Below, piece after piece: positions 7,928-16,747 of a stretch of 64,000 bases of DNA (positions are counted from its first letter, which is position 1; every line of letters starts with the position of its first letter). Position numbers and translations under genes: made by a program. This DNA is from Elusimicrobiota bacterium (lineage in GTDB: Bacteria > Elusimicrobiota > Elusimicrobia > FEN-1173): assembly GCA_016722575.1 (NCBI GenBank), contig JADKIY010000001.1:620001-684000 (forward strand), given 5' to 3'. A model generated the notes under the pieces. That model did no database searches and was not told the DNA's origin. It saw nothing but the letters and a program-made list of their open reading frames with translations.

Positions 7928-10462
7928 ATGAACCCCGTTGATATGAAAGCGCGCCCCCAGGACACCGCCAAAACCCGTCCCGCCGTCCGGCTCACGGAGA
8001 ACCAGCGGAAAGTCATCCAGGACAAATACCTTCGGACCGACCCCTCGCCCGAAGTCTGGTTGGAGCGCGTGGCCGCCAACATCGCCTTGGCGGAACTCCT
8101 GCACGCGGCCGAATCCGACGGATGGCGTCTGTGGGACGGCGTGAAGCGGAAAGCGGTCGACCTGCCGACCCGCCGGGGCCAAAAAAGCCGGATGAACCTC
8201 CTGCACCACGGCCTTCTCTCCTCGGACGAGCGGGACAAAAACTTTTTCACTTTCCTGGGCAATCTCCGCAAAGCCGCCACCGAGATCCCCGAAGCCCGGA
8301 CCCTGACCGAAGAATGGCGGGACAAATTTTACGGCATGATGGCCCGCTTCGACTTCTTGCCCAACTCGCCCACCCTCATGAACGCCGGCCGGGACCTGCA
8401 GCAGCTTTCCGCCTGCTACGTTCTCCCCGTGCCCGACACCATGGAAGGCATCGCCGACGCCTTGAAGGCCCAGGCCTTGATCCACAAGTCCGGCGGCGGC
8501 ACCGGGTTCTCCTTCCAACGCCTGCGCCCCTCGGGCGACGTGGTGAAATCCACCAAAGGCACGGCCTCGGGCTCCATCAGTTTCATGCAGATCTTCGACA
8601 AGATGACCGACGTGGTCAAGCAGGGCGGCACCCGCCGCGGCGCCAACATGGGCATCCTGCCCTACTGGCACCCCGAAATCGAAGAATTCATCCACATGAA
8701 GGAAAAACCGGGCGTCATGGAAAACTTCAACGTCTCGGTGACCGTGGACGAGAAGTTCATGACCGCCGTGGAAAAAGGCGAGGACTACGACCTCCTGAAC
8801 CCCCGCACCATGGAGCCCACGGGCAAGAAGATGAACGCCCGGGAAGTTTTCGACCACATGGTGGACAGCGCCTGGAAATCCGGCGATCCCGGGATCATTT
8901 TCATCGACCGCATCAACAATTCCCCCTCGAACCCGACCCCGCACCTGGGCCAAATCGAAAGCACGAACCCCTGCGGCGAGCAGCCGCTCCTCCCCAACGA
9001 GCCCTGCAACCTGGGGTCCATCAACCTGTCGAATTTCGTCGAAGGCGACCTCACCCAGGGCAAAATGAACTGGGAGCGCCTGGGCGAGACCGTGGCCCTG
9101 GCCGTCCGTTTTCTGGACGACGTGATCGAAGTGAACAATTACCCCCTGCCGCAGATCGAGGAGCTTTCCAAGGGCAACCGGCGGATCGGTTTGGGCGTCA
9201 TGGGCTGGGCCGAAGCTCTGATCAAGATGGGCATTTCCTACGACACCGACGACTGCCTGAACATGGCCAAGGAAGTCATGGGCTTTGTGAACGACAAGGC
9301 CTTGGAAGCCTCCGAGGTCTTGGCCGAAGAGCGCGGCGCCTTCCCCAACTGGAAAGGGTCGATTTTCGACCCGGACAGCAAGCATTTCCGCGGCGCGGAA
9401 CACCTGCCCCGGCACTGCGCCCGCACCACCATCGCCCCCACGGGGACCATCGGCCTGGCGGCCGGCCTCCAGGGCGCGGGCATCGAGCCTTTCTTCGCCA
9501 TCGCCTACACCCGCTACAACGCCAAGGCCTTGGACGCCCTCAAAAAAGGCGAGAAACCCAGCGAATCCGACGTCTTCCACGAAGTGAACCCGCTCTTCCG
9601 CGAAGTGGCCCGTCGCAACGGCTACTTCGGCCTGCCGGAAAACGACCTGTGGAAAAAGATCGAAGCCAACCACAAGTCGGTCCGCGGCGTCAAGGAGATC
9701 CCCGACCGCTTCCAAAAGCTCTTCGCCTCCTCTCACGACGTGGCCGTGCCGTTCCACGTGCTGATCCAGGCGGCCTTCCAGACCCACACGGACAACGCCG
9801 TGTCCAAGACCATCAACATGCCCTCGACCGCCACCCGCGACGACGTCAAGGAAGCCTATTGGCTCTCCTACAAAATGGGGTGCAAGGGCATCACCATCTA
9901 CCGCGACGGCTCCAAAAGCCAGCAAGTGTTGAACCTGGGCGGCGCCCAGGCCGAGAAGCCCAAGGCCCGGGACGCCTCCCGCGGCATGTCCTCGGAGTAC
10001 TACGAGATCCGCACCGGCCACGGCGGCCTCCACGTGCACATCGACTACGACGAGGAAGGCCCTTACCGCCTCTTCACCAGTCTCTCGCCCCTCGGGACCG
10101 ACATTTCGGGCCTGACCAGCGTGGTGGGCATCATGATCTCCAAGTATCTGGAAACCGGCGGGGACCCCAAGCGGATCCTCAAGCACTTGAACTCCGTCAA
10201 AGGCGACCGGCCCTTCGGTTTCGGCGCCCAGCGGGTGGATTCCATTCCCCACGCCATCGCCATCGCGCTCCGCACGCACCTTCAAAAACATGGCAAAATG
10301 GAGACCCCGCCGACCGAAGCGGCCGGCGGCGAAAAAGGCTTGGAGTTGTGGAACCGTTCCTCCGCGCTCTACTGCCCGGACTGTTTTTCCTCGAACGTCG
10401 CCCAACAAAGCGGCTGCACCGGCGTCACCTGCTTCGACTGCGGCCATTCGGAATGCTCGTGA
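7928..10462 (+). CDS. nrdJ: Adenosylcobalamin-dependent ribonucleoside-diphosphate reductase (class II)
   Basis: Converts ribonucleotides to deoxyribonucleotides with a B12-derived radical. 844 residues. Visible hallmarks are SPTLMNAG, the glycine-rich IHKSGGGTGFSF, KQGGTRRGANMG, the active-site NPCGEQP (C349 in this numbering), TIAPTGTIG, and a C-terminal zinc-ribbon-like Cys tail (CPDC..CTGVTCFDCGHSEC) that probably re-reduces the active site. The start at 7928 is preferred over ATG 7907 because AGGAG (7918-7922) lies five bases upstream. It follows nrdR in one transcript and precedes dcd, forming a dNTP-supply block. No class I or III reductase is visible in the window. Confidence 0.95.
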   Translation: MNPVDMKARPQDTAKTRPAVRLTENQRKVIQDKYLRTDPSPEVWLERVAANIALAELLHAAESDGWRLWDGVKRKAVDLPTRRGQKSRMNLLHHGLLSSDERDKNFFTFLGNLRKAATEIPEARTLTEEWRDKFYGMMARFDFLPNSPTLMNAGRDLQQLSACYVLPVPDTMEGIADALKAQALIHKSGGGTGFSFQRLRPSGDVVKSTKGTASGSISFMQIFDKMTDVVKQGGTRRGANMGILPYWHPEIEEFIHMKEKPGVMENFNVSVTVDEKFMTAVEKGEDYDLLNPRTMEPTGKKMNAREVFDHMVDSAWKSGDPGIIFIDRINNSPSNPTPHLGQIESTNPCGEQPLLPNEPCNLGSINLSNFVEGDLTQGKMNWERLGETVALAVRFLDDVIEVNNYPLPQIEELSKGNRRIGLGVMGWAEALIKMGISYDTDDCLNMAKEVMGFVNDKALEASEVLAEERGAFPNWKGSIFDPDSKHFRGAEHLPRHCARTTIAPTGTIGLAAGLQGAGIEPFFAIAYTRYNAKALDALKKGEKPSESDVFHEVNPLFREVARRNGYFGLPENDLWKKIEANHKSVRGVKEIPDRFQKLFASSHDVAVPFHVLIQAAFQTHTDNAVSKTINMPSTATRDDVKEAYWLSYKMGCKGITIYRDGSKSQQVLNLGGAQAEKPKARDASRGMSSEYYEIRTGHGGLHVHIDYDEEGPYRLFTSLSPLGTDISGLTSVVGIMISKYLETGGDPKRILKHLNSVKGDRPFGFGAQRVDSIPHAIAIALRTHLQKHGKMETPPTEAAGGEKGLELWNRSSALYCPDCFSSNVAQQSGCTGVTCFDCGHSECS

Positions 10463-10504
10463 GCCATCGGGCCACGGGCAAACGCTAACGAATCGTTGAC
10501 AAGG

Positions 10505-10584
10505 CCCTCCCCCGGGGGGAGGGGTCGCCCTCATCGAGGGCGTTGCGGGGGTTTCCCTTTCGAAACCCTCCCGGGATTTTTTTT
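10505..10584 (+). terminator. Hairpins and T-run after nrdJ
   Basis: Three inverted repeats follow nrdJ. They are CCCTCCCCC/GGGGGAGGG (10505-10523), GCCCTC/GAGGGC (about 10528-10541) and GGGTTTC/GAAACCC (10549-10568). A run of eight T follows at 10577-10584. The last hairpin plus T-run is a plausible but imperfect intrinsic terminator, because eight bases separate stem and T-run. Confidence 0.45.
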
Positions 10585-10602
10585 CTCAAGGAGAAAGTCG
10601 TC

Positions 10603-11160
10603 ATGACCGTCAAGTCCGACCGCTGGATCCGACGCATGGCCCAGGAAAAAGGGATGATCGAACCCTTCGCGGAAGCGCAAAAGCGCGACGGCGTCGTTTC
10701 CTACGGCCTCTCCAGCTACGGCTACGACGCGCGGGTCGGCGACCGCTTCAAAATCTTCACGCCCCGGCCCGGCGACGTCCTGGACCCCAAGAACCCCGTT
10801 CCCGCCTCCTTTGTCGAAGTGACCGCGAACCCGTACGTCGACCTGCCGCCCCACGCTTTCGCCCTGGCCCAGACCGTCGAATATTTCCGCATCCCCCGGA
10901 ACGTCGTGACCACCGCTTACGGCAAGAGCACCTACGCCCGGTGCGGCCTCGTGGTCAACGTCACGCCCTTCGAGCCGGAATGGGAGGGGTTCGTGACGCT
11001 GTCCTTGGTCAACACTTCCGACGCGCCGGTCCGGGTTTACGCCCAGGAAGGCATCGCCCAAATTCTCTTTTGGGAGTCGGACGAGGTCTGCGAAGTGTCC
11101 TACGCCGACCGAAAAGGCAAATACCAGAAGCAGACGGCCATCACCCACGCCCGCCTATGA
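10603..11160 (+). CDS. dcd: dCTP deaminase
   Basis: Deaminates dCTP to dUTP, feeding thymidylate synthesis. At 185 residues it matches the family length. It shows the trimeric dUTPase/Dcd fold signatures SYGLSSYGYDAR near residue 30 and the conserved YGKSTYARCGL (near 106) and TPFEPEWEGFVTL (near 122) motifs with the catalytic Glu region. AAGGAGA lies about nine bases before ATG 10603. It follows nrdJ, so the two genes cooperate in deoxynucleotide supply, and it overlaps the downstream GGDEF gene (ATGA). Confidence 0.93.
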   Translation: MTVKSDRWIRRMAQEKGMIEPFAEAQKRDGVVSYGLSSYGYDARVGDRFKIFTPRPGDVLDPKNPVPASFVEVTANPYVDLPPHAFALAQTVEYFRIPRNVVTTAYGKSTYARCGLVVNVTPFEPEWEGFVTLSLVNTSDAPVRVYAQEGIAQILFWESDEVCEVSYADRKGKYQKQTAITHARL

Positions 11161-12284
11161 GCCTCCTGGACGCCGAAACCCAAGGGCTCGTGGGGCCCGC
11201 CGACATCGCCGATTTGGAGGACCGCGGCCACCGGGTGGTGGACGCCCTGGGGGGCGACGTGTCGCCCACGGACCTGACGCGCCAATTGATCGACCGCCTG
11301 AGAGACGAGAAACGCGAGCAGTTCTACAGCGACGTCCTTTTTTACCTCACCTCCGAACGCTACAGCGAGAACCAGGCCTACGACCTGTGGAAGGAAATCC
11401 TGGACCACAAATTTTTGACGAGCCAAAAACTGGGGCGGAACGCCGGGATCCGCGTGGCCGCTTTGGATTATCTGCTGAACGTGCGGAAGCTGATCTTGAC
11501 CCCGCGCATCGTCAATTCCCACGATTTCCGCCGCACCGTCCGCATGGCCCGCACCGACGCCCTGACCGGCCTCTACAACCGCCGCTATTTCATGGACCAC
11601 ACCACCCGCGTGTTGGAAGCCGCCGCCCGGGTTAAGGCGCCGGTGTCGCTCCTCATGACCGATTTGGACAATTTCAAACCCTTCAACGACGAGCACGGCC
11701 ACCAGGCCGGGGATTTGCTGCTGCAGGAGATCGCCCGCATCGTCCGGGGCTGCGTGCGGGCCTCCGACATGGTGTCCCGCTACGGCGGCGACGAGTTCGC
11801 CCTGCTGTTGCCCAAGGCCGCCAAAAACGAGGCCGAAGCCGTGGCCGAGAAAATTCGGCGCCAAATCGAAGAGAACTGCCAGTCCGTGGACGTCACCATC
11901 AGCATCGGCCTGGCCCAATATTCCGTGGACGCCAGCGCCAAGGAAGATTTGATCGCCGCGGCGGACGAATTGTTGTACCGGGCCAAGGAATTCGGCGGCA
12001 ACAAAGTGTGTCTCTTCCGCCCCATTCGTTTCCGCTATGTGGAAGACGGCCCGCGCCCCACCCAGGTGGCCGTGGTGGGGGATTTCAACAATTGGAACAA
12101 CCGCGCCCACGGCCTGGTGCGCCAGGGCCCCGGGGCCGAATGGGAACTCACGGTGCCGCTCAAGCCGGGCCGTTATCGCTACAAATTTTTGCTCAACAAC
12201 ACCGTCTGGACCACCGACGGCCGGGCCGACGCTTTTGAAAGCGACGGATTCGGCGGCCAGTGTTCCGTCGTGGTTGTTAAATAA
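11157..12284 (+). CDS. Diguanylate cyclase with C-terminal CBM48 glycogen-binding domain
   Basis: 375 residues in three parts. Residues 1-125 are helical with no recognised domain. Residues about 130-290 form a GGDEF domain with an intact RYGGDEF (GGDEF at 210-214) and an inhibitory I-site RASD (201-204) exactly five residues upstream, so active and feedback-controlled c-di-GMP synthesis is expected. Residues about 300-375 form an AMPK/branching-enzyme-type E-set (CBM48) domain: VAVVGDFNNWN at 304-314, then PGRYRYKFLLN. CBM48 binds alpha-glucans in glycogen enzymes and AMPK beta. The start overlaps the dcd stop (ATGA). The fusion suggests glycogen-regulated c-di-GMP production; this is inference. 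Confidence 0.88.
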   Translation: MSLLDAETQGLVGPADIADLEDRGHRVVDALGGDVSPTDLTRQLIDRLRDEKREQFYSDVLFYLTSERYSENQAYDLWKEILDHKFLTSQKLGRNAGIRVAALDYLLNVRKLILTPRIVNSHDFRRTVRMARTDALTGLYNRRYFMDHTTRVLEAAARVKAPVSLLMTDLDNFKPFNDEHGHQAGDLLLQEIARIVRGCVRASDMVSRYGGDEFALLLPKAAKNEAEAVAEKIRRQIEENCQSVDVTISIGLAQYSVDASAKEDLIAAADELLYRAKEFGGNKVCLFRPIRFRYVEDGPRPTQVAVVGDFNNWNNRAHGLVRQGPGAEWELTVPLKPGRYRYKFLLNNTVWTTDGRADAFESDGFGGQCSVVVVK

Positions 12285-12311
12285 CTTTCGAAATCCTCAG
12301 GGAGGTTGTTC

Positions 12312-13478
12312 ATGGCATTTTTCATCGGTCGCGACAGGGAGGCCCGCCGGGCCTACGGGTTTGACGAAGTGGCGTTGGTGCCGGGCACGGTGACGGTCAA
12401 CCCCGAGGACGCGGACGTCTCGACGCGCCTGGGGCCCGTGAAGCTGGACATTCCCATCCTGGCCAGCGCCATGGACGGCGTCGTGGACGTGGAATTCGCC
12501 ATCGCCATGGGCCGCCTGGGCGGCCTGGCCGTCCTGAACCTGGACGGCGTTCAGACCCGCTACGAAAACCCGAAACCGCTCTTTAAGAAAATCGCCGAAG
12601 CCACGCCGGAAGTGGCCACCAAACTCGTCCAAGACATCTACTCCAAAGAGTCGGTCAAAGAAAAGCTCGTGGCCCAGCGGGTGAAGGAGATCAAAAAGGG
12701 GGGGGTGCTTTGCGCCGTCTCCTCCATTCCCCAGAACGCCGAACGGGTGGGGAAAATCGCCGCCGACGCGGGGGCCGACCTCTTCATCATCCAGGGCACC
12801 GTGACCACGGCCCGCTTTAAATCCTCCAAGGGCCCGGTGGTGGACCTGGCGAAACTCTGTCAGAAGTTGAAGATCCCCGTCATCATCGGGAACGTCGTCA
12901 CTTATTCCGCCGCTTTGGAACTCATGGAAACCGGCGCCGCCGCCCTCCTGGTGGGCGTGGGGCCCGGCGCCGCCTGCACCAGCCGCGGCGTCCTGGGTCT
13001 GGGCGTTCCCCAGGTCACCGCGACCGTGGACTGCGCCGCCGCCCGGGACTTTTACTACAAGAAAGCCGGCCGCTACGTCTCCATCATCACCGACGGCGGC
13101 ATGAGCACCGGCGGCGACGTTTGCAAAGCCTTCGCCTCGGGCGCCGACGCGGTCATGGTCGGGTCCGTCTTCGCCCGGGCCGAAGAAGCGCCGGGCCGGG
13201 GCTTCCACTGGGGCATGGCGACCCCGCACCACAACCTTCCGCGCGGCACCCGCGTGCGCGTGGGCACGGTCGGCACGCTCAAGCAGATCCTGCACGGGCC
13301 CGCCTCCCTGGACGACGGCACGCAGAACATCGTGGGGGCCATCCGCACCTGCATGGGCACGGTGGGCGCCACCAACATCAAGGAATTTCAGCTTACCGAA
13401 ATCATCATCGCTCCGGAAATCAAGCACGAAGGCAAGCTGTTCCAGCAGGCGCAAAAAGTGGGGATGGGGAAGAAATAA
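12312..13478 (+). CDS. guaB3: GuaB3-family IMP dehydrogenase-related protein
   Basis: A 388-residue IMPDH/GMP-reductase-fold protein without the CBS pair of GuaB. It opens with FFIGRDREARRAYGFDEVALVPG, the GuaB3-type N-terminus. It carries the catalytic-loop cysteine in GPGAACTSRGVLGLG and the phosphate-binding DGGMSTGGDVCKA. The start ATG 12312 has GGAGG six bases upstream; an in-frame TTG at 12306 overlaps that site and is unlikely. Cyanobacterial GuaB3 has been reported to be an active IMP dehydrogenase, so this gene may provide XMP for guaA about 1.5 kb downstream. No classical guaB is in the window. Confidence 0.85.
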   Translation: MAFFIGRDREARRAYGFDEVALVPGTVTVNPEDADVSTRLGPVKLDIPILASAMDGVVDVEFAIAMGRLGGLAVLNLDGVQTRYENPKPLFKKIAEATPEVATKLVQDIYSKESVKEKLVAQRVKEIKKGGVLCAVSSIPQNAERVGKIAADAGADLFIIQGTVTTARFKSSKGPVVDLAKLCQKLKIPVIIGNVVTYSAALELMETGAAALLVGVGPGAACTSRGVLGLGVPQVTATVDCAAARDFYYKKAGRYVSIITDGGMSTGGDVCKAFASGADAVMVGSVFARAEEAPGRGFHWGMATPHHNLPRGTRVRVGTVGTLKQILHGPASLDDGTQNIVGAIRTCMGTVGATNIKEFQLTEIIIAPEIKHEGKLFQQAQKVGMGKK

Positions 13479-13528
13479 TCGGCGGCCTTCGGGCCCCGAA
13501 ACAACCGCACACAGCACAAGGGGGACGC

Positions 13529-13885
13529 ATGGAATCGGGTCACAGCTTCATGGGTTCGGTCATCACGTTGGCGTTGATCGCGTTGGTGTTGGTGGCGTTC
13601 TGGAAGGTCTTCGAAAAAGCGGGCCGTCCGGGGTGGCAGGCCCTTGTGCCGTTCTACAACCTCTACGTCCTCTGCCAGATCGTCGGCTGGCCGGGCTGGT
13701 ATCTGGTGTTTTTCCTGATCCCCTTGGTCAACATGGTCATGACCGTTGTTCTCCAGTTCAAAGTGGCGGCCGTGTTCAAAAAGGGCGCCGGGTTCGCCAT
13801 CGGGCTCATCCTCCTGCCCATCGTGTTCCTGCCGATCCTCGGTTTCGGGGACGACGTTTACACGGCGCCGACGCCGAAGGCGTAA
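13529..13885 (+). CDS. DUF5684 family small membrane protein
   Basis: 118 residues with three or four hydrophobic segments. The motif KAGRPGWQALVPFYNLYVLCQIVGWP is typical of the DUF5684 family, whose function is unknown; relatives sometimes neighbour signal peptidase genes. AAGGGGG precedes ATG 13529. It sits 50 bases after guaB3 and before a 670-base spacer, so it probably ends that transcript. Confidence 0.75.
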   Translation: MESGHSFMGSVITLALIALVLVAFWKVFEKAGRPGWQALVPFYNLYVLCQIVGWPGWYLVFFLIPLVNMVMTVVLQFKVAAVFKKGAGFAIGLILLPIVFLPILGFGDDVYTAPTPKA

Positions 13886-13925
13886 CGTCGCGGGTTTTGC
13901 GTCTCCCCCCGGCGGGTGGGTTTTC

Positions 13926-13948
13926 CCCTCTCCCCTTGAGGGAGAGGG
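13926..13948. repeat. REP-like hairpin with GAGGGAGAGGGTTAGGG tail
   Basis: Perfect nine-base stem CCCTCTCCC/GGGAGAGGG with a five-base loop, followed by TTAGGGTGAGGGG. This type of intergenic element is widespread in GC-rich bacterial genomes. It could act as a factor-independent transcription or mRNA stabiliser; there is no T-run. Confidence 0.6.
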
Positions 13949-14010
13949 TTAGGGTGAGGGGTTGAGTTCTTTTCAATTCAAAGTCGCGGGGCTGCGCGCC
14001 CCGCACCCCG

Positions 14011-14044
14011 CCCCATTTCTTTTGGGCACGCAAAAGAAATGGGG
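14011..14044. repeat. 14-bp perfect inverted repeat hairpin
   Basis: CCCCATTTCTTTTG and its exact complement are separated by GGCACG. The TTTCTTTTG...CAAAAGAAA core resembles an intergenic palindrome family seen in many proteobacterial genomes. Confidence 0.65.
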
Positions 14045-14448
14045 GAAAGAAAACGTGCCCCGGCGGCCTGCGCGCGCCGTTTTGGCCGGTGGCCCTCACG
14101 TGGCCCGATTCCGGGCCCGGTCACCGGCGGCTCTGCCGCCAGAAACGTGACCGGCTCGCCTCAAGTGCCCATCGGCGGCACAACGGGCCACGCCGCTGCG
14201 GCCAAAACGTCGTGCTCGATTCGCCTCAAGGGGGGGTTAGAAGCATAGGCATAAGCCTGAACCTTTGCTTCGACCTGTTGTGGTTTCAAGATTTTGAATC
14301 GGGGCCCCCTTGAGGCGGTATGAGCACGCTTTTTTGAAGATCGCGGGCCCGGACCTGTCCGATCCGGCCCGTAGGAAGTTGAGGGACGGGAGTTGGTCCG
14401 GGCTCCTTCAAAAAAGCGCGCGGAAGCCGTCGGGGGCGACTTTCTTTT

Positions 14449-14484
14449 GGATACTTTTCTTTGGGCGTCCAAAGAAAAGTATCC
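14449..14484. repeat. 16-bp perfect inverted repeat hairpin
   Basis: GGATACTTTTCTTTGG and its exact complement with a four-base GCGT loop. The core shares the CTTTTCTTTGG/CCAAAGAAAAG theme of the hairpin 440 bases upstream, so the two are probably members of one repeat family. Confidence 0.65.
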
Positions 14485-14555
14485 CGGGTCCAGGGCGGAG
14501 CGCCTGGGACTTGGATTCGTCGGATTTGATTTTCGGCGTTTGGTAGGGGAGAAAA

Positions 14556-14969
14556 ATGAAACTTGAATTGTTTGCTTTGTGCGATGCGGCCACGGAAACC
14601 GGGGGAAAGCTGAACCTCCTGGGAGCTTTCGACGCCATCGTGGCCCCCTCGGCGCCGGTGATTCACCCCTCCTGCGCGGTGGCGCTTCGCCTGCGTTTTC
14701 AGCGCATCGAGTCGGGCCCCCACCGAATCAAGGTGGCGGTGGTGGACGCCGACGGCCACCACGCGGTGCCGCCCTTCGAGACCGAAATCCAAATCGGGGT
14801 GGCCGACGCGGACGAATCCTCCGTGGCCAATTTGATCCTCAATTTGCAGCAGCTCCGCCTGGAAAAGTTCGGCCGTTATTCCGTGGATCTGGCCGTGGAC
14901 GGCCGCCAGGAAGGCGCCCTGCCCCTCTTTTTGAAACCCATTTCCAATTCCGTCCGGGAGCGTCCATGA
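14556..14969 (+). CDS. DUF6941 family protein
   Basis: 137 residues, soluble. The N-terminus KLELFALCDAATETGGKLNLLGAFD matches the DUF6941 family of small proteins found next to unrelated housekeeping genes; function unknown. GGGGAGAAAA precedes the ATG. The stop overlaps the guaA start (ATGA), so it is translated with GMP synthase. No catalytic residues can be named. Confidence 0.7.
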   Translation: MKLELFALCDAATETGGKLNLLGAFDAIVAPSAPVIHPSCAVALRLRFQRIESGPHRIKVAVVDADGHHAVPPFETEIQIGVADADESSVANLILNLQQLRLEKFGRYSVDLAVDGRQEGALPLFLKPISNSVRERP

Positions 14970-16492
14970 TCATCATTCTCGATTTCGGTTCCCAATACAC
15001 GCAACTGATCGCCCGCCGGGTGCGGGAAGCCAACGTGTTTTGCGAAATCCACCCGTTCAACTATTCGGCCAAAAAAATCGCCGCGTCCAAGCCCAGCGGC
15101 CTCATTCTTTCCGGCGGGCCCTCCAGCGTCTACGACAAGAAGGCCCCCAAGCCCGATTCGGATATTTTCGGGTTGGACATCCCCATTTTGGGCATCTGCT
15201 ACGGTCTTCAGGTCATGGTCACCCATTTCGGCGGGCAAGTGGCCAAGGCGCCCCGGCGGGAATACGGCCCCGCGGACATCCAGATCGTCCACAACAACGG
15301 CCTCTTCGACGGGTTGTCGGAAACCCAGCCCGTGTGGATGAGCCACGGCGACCACGCCGAGGGTTTGCCGGCCGGTTTCCAAACCATGGCCAAAACCTCC
15401 AACGCGCCCTACGCCGCGGTATTCAATCCCGCGCGCAAATTTTACGCCGTGCAGTTCCACCCGGAAGTCCACCACACGCCCCGGGGCAAGGACATTCTGG
15501 CCAACTTCCTCTTCAAGGTTTGCGGGGAAAAACCCGACTGGACCATGACCTCCTTCGCCGAGGAGCAAACACGACTTGTCCGGGAAATGGTCGGGAAGGA
15601 CAAGGTGATCCTGGGTCTTTCCGGCGGCGTGGACTCCTCCGTGGCGGCGGCCCTCCTGCACAAAGCCCTTGGGAAGCAGCTTCACTGCATCTTCGTCAAC
15701 AACGGCCTCCTGCGCGCCGGGGAGGAAGAACGGGTTCGAAAAGTCTTCGGCAAGGCCCAGGGCTACATCACCACCATCGTCGACGCCCGAAAACAATTTT
15801 TGAAGAAACTCAAAGGCGTCACCGACCCCGAGCGCAAACGGAAAATCATCGGGCACGAATTCATCGCGGTGTTTGAAAAAGAGGCCAAAAAGCACAAAGA
15901 CGCCAAGTTCCTGGCCCAGGGGACGCTGTACCCGGACGTGATTGAAAGCGTCTCGGTCAAAGGGCCCTCCGCGGTCATCAAAACCCACCACAACGTGGGC
16001 GGCCTGCCCGACCGGATGAAAATGAAACTGGTGGAGCCCCTGCGGTTTCTTTTTAAAGACGAAGTACGGGCCCTGGGCAAGGAACTGGGCCTGCCGGACG
16101 AAATCCTTTTCCGCCAGCCCTTCCCCGGCCCTGGATTGGCCGTGCGCGTTCTGGGGGACCTCACCGAGGAAAAACTGCGCATGGCCCGGGAGGCCGATTG
16201 GATCATTGAGGAGGAAGTCCGGGCCGCCGGGTTGTACCACAAGCTGTGGCAGGCCTTCGCGGTCTTTCTCCCTGTCAACAGCGTGGGCGTCATGGGGGAC
16301 GAGCGGACCTACCAAAACGCCATCGCCGTCCGGGCCGTTAATTCCGTGGACGCCATGACGGCGGACTGGGCCCGCCTGCCCTACGAGGTGTTGGCCAAAA
16401 TTTCTTCCCGCATCACCAACGAAGTCCGGGGCATCAATCGGGTCGTGCTGGACATCTCCTCCAAGCCGCCCGCCACGATTGAGTGGGAGTAG
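14966..16492 (+). CDS. guaA: GMP synthase (glutamine-hydrolysing)
   Basis: Converts XMP to GMP. 508 residues. The class I amidotransferase domain has the triad C78 (GICYGLQ), H165 and E167 (HPEVHHT). The ATP-pyrophosphatase domain begins near S219 (SGGVDSS). The C-terminal dimerisation domain ends in SSKPPATIEWE, the canonical GuaA terminus. ATG 14966 overlaps the previous stop and begins MIIILDFGSQYTQLIARRVRE as expected. Confidence 0.97.
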   Translation: MIIILDFGSQYTQLIARRVREANVFCEIHPFNYSAKKIAASKPSGLILSGGPSSVYDKKAPKPDSDIFGLDIPILGICYGLQVMVTHFGGQVAKAPRREYGPADIQIVHNNGLFDGLSETQPVWMSHGDHAEGLPAGFQTMAKTSNAPYAAVFNPARKFYAVQFHPEVHHTPRGKDILANFLFKVCGEKPDWTMTSFAEEQTRLVREMVGKDKVILGLSGGVDSSVAAALLHKALGKQLHCIFVNNGLLRAGEEERVRKVFGKAQGYITTIVDARKQFLKKLKGVTDPERKRKIIGHEFIAVFEKEAKKHKDAKFLAQGTLYPDVIESVSVKGPSAVIKTHHNVGGLPDRMKMKLVEPLRFLFKDEVRALGKELGLPDEILFRQPFPGPGLAVRVLGDLTEEKLRMAREADWIIEEEVRAAGLYHKLWQAFAVFLPVNSVGVMGDERTYQNAIAVRAVNSVDAMTADWARLPYEVLAKISSRITNEVRGINRVVLDISSKPPATIEWE

Positions 16493-16737
16493 AGAACCTC
16501 GTCATCGGCGGGGTGTGCGTGGCGCTGGGGGGAGGCCTTTACCGGCTGGCCGCCCGGGCGACGACCACGGGAAAACTGCTCCGTCGAGATTCGTCCATGG
16601 CGCCGCGGTATTGGGATCGGGAAAAAGATCGGGCGGAATTCAACGCCCGGATTCGAATTCTTCGGGGTTTGGGCCTGTTGGTCGGGGCCCTGGGACTGGG
16701 TTTGATCTACGCGGGGATTTTTAAAACGGGCCGGTGA
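16483..16737 (+). CDS. Small hypothetical membrane protein
   Basis: 84 residues from a GTG at 16483 that overlaps the last codons of guaA. It has two hydrophobic segments (about residues 5-24 and 64-80) with a charged stretch between them (KLLRRDSSMAPRYWDREKDRAEFNAR), suggesting a hairpin membrane protein. Not recognised. It is translationally coupled to guaA and followed ten bases later by purC. Confidence 0.5.
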   Translation: MGVENLVIGGVCVALGGGLYRLAARATTTGKLLRRDSSMAPRYWDREKDRAEFNARIRILRGLGLLVGALGLGLIYAGIFKTGR

Positions 16738-16747
16738 ACTTTTGACC

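Larger units (their letters stand above)
13886..14555. other. Non-coding spacer rich in long inverted repeats
   Basis: No credible gene in 670 bases. It contains three strong hairpin elements, listed separately. Sequence between them is GC-rich with G-tracts. It separates the guaB3/DUF5684 unit from the unit that begins before guaA. Confidence 0.6.

Noticed and set aside
7904..10534. Long minus-strand open frame of 876 codons opposite nrdJ
   Set aside because: It mirrors nrdJ codon structure in a GC-rich genome, is His/Val/Gly-rich with no family motif, and nrdJ is certain.
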